From the NCBI GenBank assembly GCA_950097015.1, contig CATNEN010000014.1:992001-1056000 (forward strand): a stretch of 64,000 bases of DNA, given 5' to 3'. The stretch's first letter is position 1. Every line of letters begins with the position of its first letter. This document shows positions 58,937 through 64,000 of this stretch, in pieces. Made by a program: the position numbers and the translations under genes. Source of the stretch: Macrostomum hystrix. Taxonomy: Eukaryota; Platyhelminthes; Macrostomidae. The notes under the pieces are model-generated. The model saw nothing but the letters and a program-made list of their open reading frames with translations. It was not told the DNA's origin and searched no databases.

Positions 58937-59233
58937 TTCAGCGACGGGTCTATTGTTAAAAAATGTCAACCTAGCAACACGTTCAGCCGCCCATTTATGC
59001 TCCACATCGAGGCATTGTGTGCTATACTTTTCCTCGTTCACTAAGCGCGCCAACTGCGACCTGTCACGTGGTCTCTAAGGCAGACCATTTAAAACGTGTT
59101 TCACACTGTACTATTGTCTAACCAAAGTCAGATAGGCTTTTGAGATACGGAACACGCAAATGAAGGACATAAAAAATCACATCGCTAACTTGAATTTTCA
59201 TAAGTGTAAGTGTGGGCTTGTGCTTTTACAAGC
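58937..59233. other. Spacer downstream of the mucin-like gene
   Basis: No gene recognised. It borders the probable polyadenylation signal of the minus-strand gene. Confidence 0.4.
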
Positions 59234-59239
59234 TTTATT
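59234..59239 (-). other. Polyadenylation signal of the mucin-like gene
   Basis: AATAAA on the minus strand, about 290 bp downstream of the stop codon at 59529. It is the nearest canonical signal noted. Confidence 0.5.
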
Positions 59240-59528
59240 TCCAATCGAAATTCTGGGAGATTGCAACTAATCGGCAGAATAAGCAGACGAGTCACGACTA
59301 ATCTCAGACATCGGCTCTGAGCAAACAGAGGGCTCAGTTCAGCATGCTCGGCTCTAAACAAAAGGTTAGATCCGTGCAGACAGCAATAGCATAGACGCAA
59401 TCGGACTATCGCTGAGCTCTGCTTTGCAATAAGTAAGAAATTTAAGGAAAACCAGCCACTACTCAAGATGATAACACTTTACTCATTAAGTTTTGCTTTA
59501 CTCATCATCAACAGAAAAATGTTGCCCT

Positions 59529-61606
59529 TTAGCCACCACAGAAGCTGTCCAACTGCTGCAGCTCCGGGATGCTCAGGGCGTCACTCGCAACTGAATAGCA
59601 GATCATCAGGCCATTGAGTGCTACATTTGACGAGCTGTCAAATCCCAGACGAAGGCACAGAGGTGCAGCGGTGCCAGCCCATTTCTGATCGCTCTCAGTG
59701 GCCAGGTTGGACTGGTTCAGGTAAAAGTTTCTCAGGGTCTTTCCCGTGAACACTACAGCGGCCGACACAAGATGAGCAACGTTGTTAGTGGACAGCGAAG
59801 TAGGAATAGACTGTCTCGTCTGCTTGAAGTCAGGAAATGCAGGCTGACTCGGAAACGGGTGTTCAACCCACAAACGACCTGCACGGTCGCCGAATCTACC
59901 GGAAAAACCACCAGAGCAGTCGTGGAAGTAGTGGTAGTTCTGCTGGTGGTATGTTCGCCTCAGCACTTTGGCAAAGAAGGTGAAGTTTCTCGGATGGTCT
60001 AGATAAGTGGCAGCCAGTGTCCCACCATCAGTGTCCACGTCGATGAAGTCCGAGGTGCTGCCAGAAAAGCTAGCACCCCGAGTGTCTCTGCTGACGGAGC
60101 CACGCGGAGTCGCCATGTACTTCGACGGATTGGCAAGGTTTTGAAATCCCTGACGAAAGTCGAACAGAATCAGCAGCTTTGAGAAGACACTCGCGGTGAG
60201 ACCAGATGGCACCGACACAATAGGAGTGGTTTCCATTGGAACTGTAGCTGTGGTTGTGGTTGCTGCTGGTGTTATCGTTGCCGGAGTAGTCTTTGTCGAT
60301 GTGGCTGTTGTCGGTGTGGTTGTTGTCGGTGTGGTTGTTGTCGGTGTGGTTGTTGTCGGTGTGGTTGTTGTCGGTGTGGCTGTTATCGGTGTGGTTGTTG
60401 TCGGTGTGGCTGTTATCGGTGTGGTTGTTCTCGGTGTGGCTGTTGTCGGTGTGGTTGTTCTCGGTGTGGCTGTTGTCGGTGTGGTTGTTGTCGGTGTGGT
60501 TGTTGTCGGTGTGGCTGTTGTCGGTGTGGCTGTTGTCGGTGTGGCTGTTGTCGGTGTGGCTGTTGTCGGTGTGGCTGTTATCGGTGTGGTTGTTGTCGGT
60601 GTGGTTGTTGTCGGTGTGGTTGTTGTCGGTGTGGCTGTTGTCGGTGTGGTTGTTGTCGGTGTGGCTGTTGTCGGTGTGGTTGTTGTCGGTGTGGCTGTTG
60701 TCGGTGTGGTTGTTGTCGGTGTGGCTGTTGTCGGTGTGGTTGTTGAACGTGTTGTTGTTGTTAGCGCATTAGTGGAAGCATTCCCTGTCGAAATCCCTGT
60801 GGGCCGCATGTCTCCAGGAGTTCCATTTTTTATCCTCACACGGCTGACGCAGCCTGGCAATCCGGTCTCTGCGAAGAGAGTGACCAGCTGCAGTGCGGTG
60901 CCGAAGTAGCAGGTCGAGTCCTGGCGCCGGTGCATCACGGAGCAGTCGCTGATGGAGGCGCACTCCACCAGGCAGGTCCGCTCGTCTTGGCTGCCGTCGA
61001 GTTGACGCAGCTTTGTGAGGCTCGAGTTGTCCGCAGGGCACTTGGACTCCCAGTTGAACTCAACTCGCCGGGTCTCGGGGTTGCCAGCTGCCGCCGCAGC
61101 CGCAGTTGCGGACGCCAGCAAAATGAGCAGATGCATCGCTTTCAGCAGCCTTAGAACATGTTTCAATCTCGGGTCGCCTGAATAAAAGTCAGAAACCAGC
61201 AACTTTCGGACCGATCGTCTATTGGCTGGCGAGCGTCCCGTTCGCGATGTAGGCGATAGCCAACCGTGACAGGAGCACGCAAAGCGGACAGCACACCGCC
61301 AGTTGAGTGAAAATTGATCTGCGAAGCAGCAGCAGCTGATGCAGGTGTCATTGTGTTTGTTTTGCAGCTACCTTGCAGCCTGCACTTCACTGAATAAGAA
61401 GGATACACGTGTGTCTCGAAGGGCGAGTGAAAATGGCGCGAGTCGCAGCTGTTACGGTTGTTACGGTGATAATTTGCCTCGCATTTGTTTAAGCGGAGTC
61501 TTTTGTTTGCTTTAAGGAGCCAGGAATTCACGAGCCACTGAATGCAAAAGGCACTTGTGAGACCAAGCCTAAATGTATAATAGGTGGAGTAGCACTCACC
61601 AAGCAT
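59529..61606 (-). CDS. Secreted Thr-rich mucin-like protein with PAN-like and LamG-like regions
   Basis: Two coding exons are proposed on the minus strand: 61606-61600 (7 nt, MLG) and 61177-59529, giving 551 residues. If the 7-nt exon is not used, the ATG at 61136 gives 535. The N-terminus has a hydrophobic signal segment ([18 protein letters not shown]). A Cys-rich region follows (ERTCLVECASISDC, STCYFG) that resembles a PAN/apple domain. Next comes a stalk of about 30 five-residue PTTAT/PTTTT repeats, a likely O-glycosylation region. The C-terminal region of about 210 residues (LFDFRQGF, SDFIDVDTDGG, NFTFFAKVL) looks like a LamG/concanavalin-type beta-sandwich. No transmembrane segment is obvious after the signal. 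It is probably secreted to mucus or extracellular matrix. The family is not named. A broken relative lies at 54435-54900. Confidence 0.82.
60297..60750 (-). repeat. 15-bp coding minisatellite (Thr/Pro stalk)
   Basis: About 30 copies of GTGTGGTTGTTGTCG and variants GTGGCTGTTGTCG, TTATCG and TTCTCG. On the minus strand it encodes the PTTTT/PTTAT stalk. The period keeps the frame whatever the copy number. Confidence 0.95.
61178..61599 (-). other. Intron 1 of the mucin-like gene
   Basis: Donor CTTG|GTGAGT at 61600/61599 and acceptor TTTTATTCAG before 61177. The junction joins phase 1 to phase 1 and keeps frame from the ATG at 61606. No nested feature was recognised. Confidence 0.55.
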
Positions 61607-61929
61607 GCAAATGGCTTTCCAAATTCAACTGCTGTTTGCAATGCGCCAGCTGAGAAAAGATATTGTTTCAAGAAGGTCAGCATTACATAAGTCTTTATGG
61701 ATGTTTTTCGATATTTGACTTCGGGGCGTAAAAAGACCTCGAAATACTACGAGCTATTATTGACAGTACATCAGAATCATTGGCTGCATATAGCAAGCAT
61801 TCTCATAATATCTTTAATGAAATTCTTACACTTGCCCTAACGTGCCAGATTAGCAGACGACAGCGCAGTCGCAGGTCGTAATGGACTGGGGGACGTCACA
61901 CCCAACCTCAATAAGCTTGGCTGATGCTG
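61607..61929. other. Divergent intergenic region, left part
   Basis: Lies between the minus-strand mucin-like gene and the plus-strand carbonic anhydrase gene. Nothing recognised in this part; no TATA box was obvious for the mucin-like gene. Confidence 0.4.
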
Positions 61930-62065
61930 TACCCATTTTACAGCTGGGTAGTGAAGCAATGCGGAGTCTCTTGCTAAAGAATACAAATATTTCCAATCGG
62001 GGCATGACTCGAACTTCCAGTCTTCAAGTTAAAAGTCTTTCGCCACATCCTTCTAAGCTACAACC
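61930..62065 (-). mobile_element. tRNA-derived SINE, copy 2
   Basis: A minus-strand tRNA-like head occupies about 62065-61991, with A-box-like TAGCTTAGAAGG, a GACTTTTAACTT anticodon-arm stretch and B-box-like AAGTTCGAGTC. It looks tRNA-Lys-like but is too mismatched to be functional. The body (GAGACTCCGCATTGCTTCAC, then TACCCAGCTGTAAAATGG) aligns with the body of copy 1 at 14858-14925. Heads differ more than bodies, so the copies may be different subfamilies. Confidence 0.7.
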
Positions 62066-62084
62066 TTTTGAGATACCTTAGCAT

Positions 62085-62475
62085 TGCTGTGCAGTACCAG
62101 CCTACTTGCACAATGCAATCCAGTACCAGCCTACCTGTGCAATGCAATCCAGTACCAGCCTACCTGTGGAATGCAATCCAGTACCAGCCTACCTGTGCAA
62201 TGCAATCCAGTACCAGCCTACCTGTGCAATGCAATCCAGTACCAGCCTACCTGTGCAATGCAATCCAGTACCAGCCTACCTGTGCAATGCAATCCAGTAC
62301 CAGCCTACCTGTGCAATGCAATCCAGTACCAGCCTACCTGTGCAATGCAATCCAGTACCAGCCTACCTGTGCAATGCAATCCAGTACCAGCCTACCTGTG
62401 CAATGCAATCCAGTACCAGCCTACCTGTGCAATGCAATCCAGTACCAGCCTACCTGTGCAATGCAATCCAGTACA
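62085..62475. repeat. 29-bp minisatellite
   Basis: About 13 near-identical copies of a 29-bp unit with core GTACCAGCCTACCTGTGCAA followed by TGCAATCCA. The array abuts the SINE copy 2 head, with about 20 bp between. Confidence 0.96.
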
Positions 62476-62786
62476 AGCAGTTTTGTCAATAGTATAGCCA
62501 TTGTATTATAAAATTCAAAGTACAACACTGTTCTCAAATTACTGCAAAGCATCACCGCTCAAATTGAATTTCTATAAATAACTCACTTTAAACATGAGAA
62601 CCTCATTGGGTGGCCTGTCTCCCCTCTCACGGTTCAAGTGTCAGCATGTCAGTTCACACTTGGTGCACTTTAAAACTCAGTAGGTGAGAGTGATTGTGAC
62701 AACAAAAAGGGGGGAGCGCGCGGCAGGGCCAATTAAGGGACACTCTGCACTATAATTTCGGGCTGTCATTGTGCCTTGCGCGAGTT
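62476..62786. other. Carbonic anhydrase upstream region
   Basis: No separate gene. The sequence upstream of the two TATA boxes has no recognised repeat. Confidence 0.4.
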
Positions 62787-62794
62787 TATAAAAG
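62787..62794 (+). promoter_or_regulatory. Upstream TATA box of carbonic anhydrase gene
   Basis: TATAAAAG lies 127 bp upstream of the ATG at 62914. Start would be expected near 62815-62822. Confidence 0.5.
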
Positions 62795-62858
62795 CCAAAC
62801 AGTGGAGGCCGTGCGCAGACATTAGTCAACAGTCGCTCTCATCTGTGTGCTTAGCCGG

Positions 62859-62867
62859 TATAAAAGG
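62859..62867 (+). promoter_or_regulatory. Proximal TATA box of carbonic anhydrase gene
   Basis: TATAAAAGG lies 55 bp upstream of the ATG, fitting a start near 62890 and a leader of about 25 nt made of CTCACT repeats. It is 72 bp downstream of the first TATA box. Confidence 0.55.
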
Positions 62868-62913
62868 ACAGACGGAGCTACTCACTCTACTCACTGTACT
62901 CACTCTATGCGAC

Positions 62914-63944
62914 ATGCCTTTGCTGAACAGTCTCTGCCCGTCAGTCACGGTCATCATGGCCGTCATCTGCCTGAGCTGCGGTGAGTCCTGCCTGGGCGCC
63001 GCCCTGCCGCCGCACTGGAGCTACGACAGGAACGGCACCGACGGTCCGGCCAGCTGGCCGAGCCTCTACAAGCGCTGGTGCTCCGGCCGCAAGCAGTCGC
63101 CGATCAACATCGAGTCGGCGACGGCCGTCTATGACGAGTCGCTGTCACAGTACTCTGTCAGCGAGCTCCCCAACCCGGCCAGCCTGCGCTACCGACTGGT
63201 TAACGACGGGCACAAAGGTGAGGAGGCTTTGAAGGGCTTGGCGGCTAGTCAAAAGATCGCGGTGTACTTTTTCGCACACTAATCAATGGCCCTGGTTAGA
63301 AGGCCGTTAGAGGCTACCCGGGTGCCACGCCGTTCACCAGCCGCTCACAGTTAGCTTTAGCGATTAACAACCAGGCTGTCAAATGGGCCATGCAGCCTAA
63401 TAAATATTTGAATGGTAAACACTAACGGCTATCAAACCTTGGCTGGACCGTTGCAGCCGAGAACTGACGGTCTGTGCGGCCTAAGACACTCAGCAACAGT
63501 CGCGCAGACAGGTAAGGTAAAACATCATTAGAAACGCAATCACTGGGAAGGCCTTGGGGCAGTCCGTTAGTAGGCGCTAGAAGGCCCAACTAACTGGCAA
63601 GTACAACGAGTGAGTACTGACGGTGGAGATAGCTCCGAGTGTTTGTGTTTTTGTGTGTGCACAGGGCTCATATTCAGCCGTTAGTTGCTAAGGCTTAATA
63701 GAGTACATTACCTGTGCTTCACTGTTTGTTCTGAATTTTTACAAGCCAGTTCATGGGAAATTTCACCTCCCCCGAACTCCGCACCTGGACAGTGCTGGTG
63801 AACTTCGGAAACGCCCAGATCAACGTGAGCCTCAACCGGCACCAGCGCGAGTGCTTCAGGCCGCATCACGTGCACTGGCACTGGGGCGGCCTAGACAACA
63901 TCGGCTCCGAGCACCAGCTCAGTGGCAGACAGTACCCCATGGAG
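62914..63944 (+). CDS. Secreted alpha-carbonic anhydrase, 3' partial
   Basis: Catalyses reversible hydration of CO2 at a zinc ion. Exon 1 is 62914-63217 and exon 2 is 63793-63944; the gene continues beyond the window. The ATG starts MPLLNSLCPSVTVIMAVICL, a signal peptide. The mature start has PPHWSYD and WCSGRKQSPINIES, including the Cys and QSPINI core typical of extracellular alpha-CAs. The exon junction restores NDGHKVLVNFG. Exon 2 carries HVHWHWGG with the first two zinc histidines and NIGSEHQLSGRQYPME. The third zinc His and the C-terminal half lie outside. Acceptor 63791-63792 was chosen because it alone keeps the phase and the conserved GH.V.VNF pattern. Donor GAG|GTCTGT at 63945 is weaker than the others. 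Confidence 0.9.
63218..63792 (+). other. Carbonic anhydrase intron 1
   Basis: 575-bp intron with donor AAAG|GTGAGG and a pyrimidine-rich acceptor ending CCGCACCTGGACAG. Unlike the Tbx2/3 and PDE introns it contains no tandem array. Confidence 0.75.
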
Positions 63945-64000
63945 GTCTGTAGAAACCGAAAAATGTTTTCGGTCATTGGTTTTTTTCCAAGAACATGCAC

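Noticed and set aside
61991-62065. Functional tRNA-Lys gene
   Set aside because: Stems are mismatched and the SINE body is attached; treated as a SINE head.
7729-62475. CRISPR arrays
   Set aside because: The arrays are direct tandem repeats without unique spacers, and the DNA is animal.
63748-63792. Carbonic anhydrase exon 2 starting after TTACAAGCCAG
   Set aside because: Puts the conserved HVHWHWG region out of phase with exon 1; the acceptor at 63791-63792 restores the frame and the GH.V.VNF pattern.

Overview
The window is animal (metazoan) nuclear DNA. Protein-coding genes are split by GT-AG introns and encode animal-specific regulators: a T-box factor of the Tbx2/3 group and a ONECUT factor with CUT domain plus homeodomain. 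They sit with a PDE7-like cyclic-nucleotide phosphodiesterase, a secreted alpha-carbonic anhydrase and a secreted Thr-rich mucin-like protein. Helitron, hAT, Merlin, LINE and tRNA-SINE remnants also fit an invertebrate genome, perhaps a spiralian, but the phylum cannot be fixed from the sequence alone.

Layout. 1-7.7 kb is AT-rich and gene-poor; it carries a 2.27-kb Helitron with both termini, a broken helicase frame and a nested hAT MITE. 7.7-21.4 kb is a gene desert with eight different tandem arrays, a CTG microsatellite and one SINE. 22.1-34.2 kb (+) is the six-exon Tbx2/3 gene. 34.2-39.4 kb is intergenic. 39.5-42.0 kb (+) is the four-exon PDE gene. 42-45.7 kb is intergenic with two arrays. 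45.7-53.2 kb (-) is ONECUT, with a Merlin transposon remnant in one intron. 54.4-57.2 kb holds a broken relative of the mucin-like gene, a LINE tail and a 15-bp array. 57.9-58.9 kb is a 38-bp array. 59.5-61.6 kb (-) is the mucin-like gene. A second SINE and a 29-bp array separate it from the carbonic anhydrase gene (+), which runs off the right edge.

The dominant feature is about 25 unrelated minisatellites. By eye they total roughly 16 kb, a quarter of the window. Short introns of the three regulatory genes are filled almost from donor to acceptor by a private array, while the coding exons are intact and conserved. Unit lengths cluster near 15-16, 20, 27-32 and 38-41 bp. Some distant arrays share core words, sometimes inverted.

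The genes form no operon or pathway. Tbx2/3 and ONECUT are nuclear developmental regulators. The PDE would degrade intracellular cAMP. The carbonic anhydrase and mucin-like protein enter the secretory route. All splice sites were inferred from consensus and reading-frame continuity, without transcript data.
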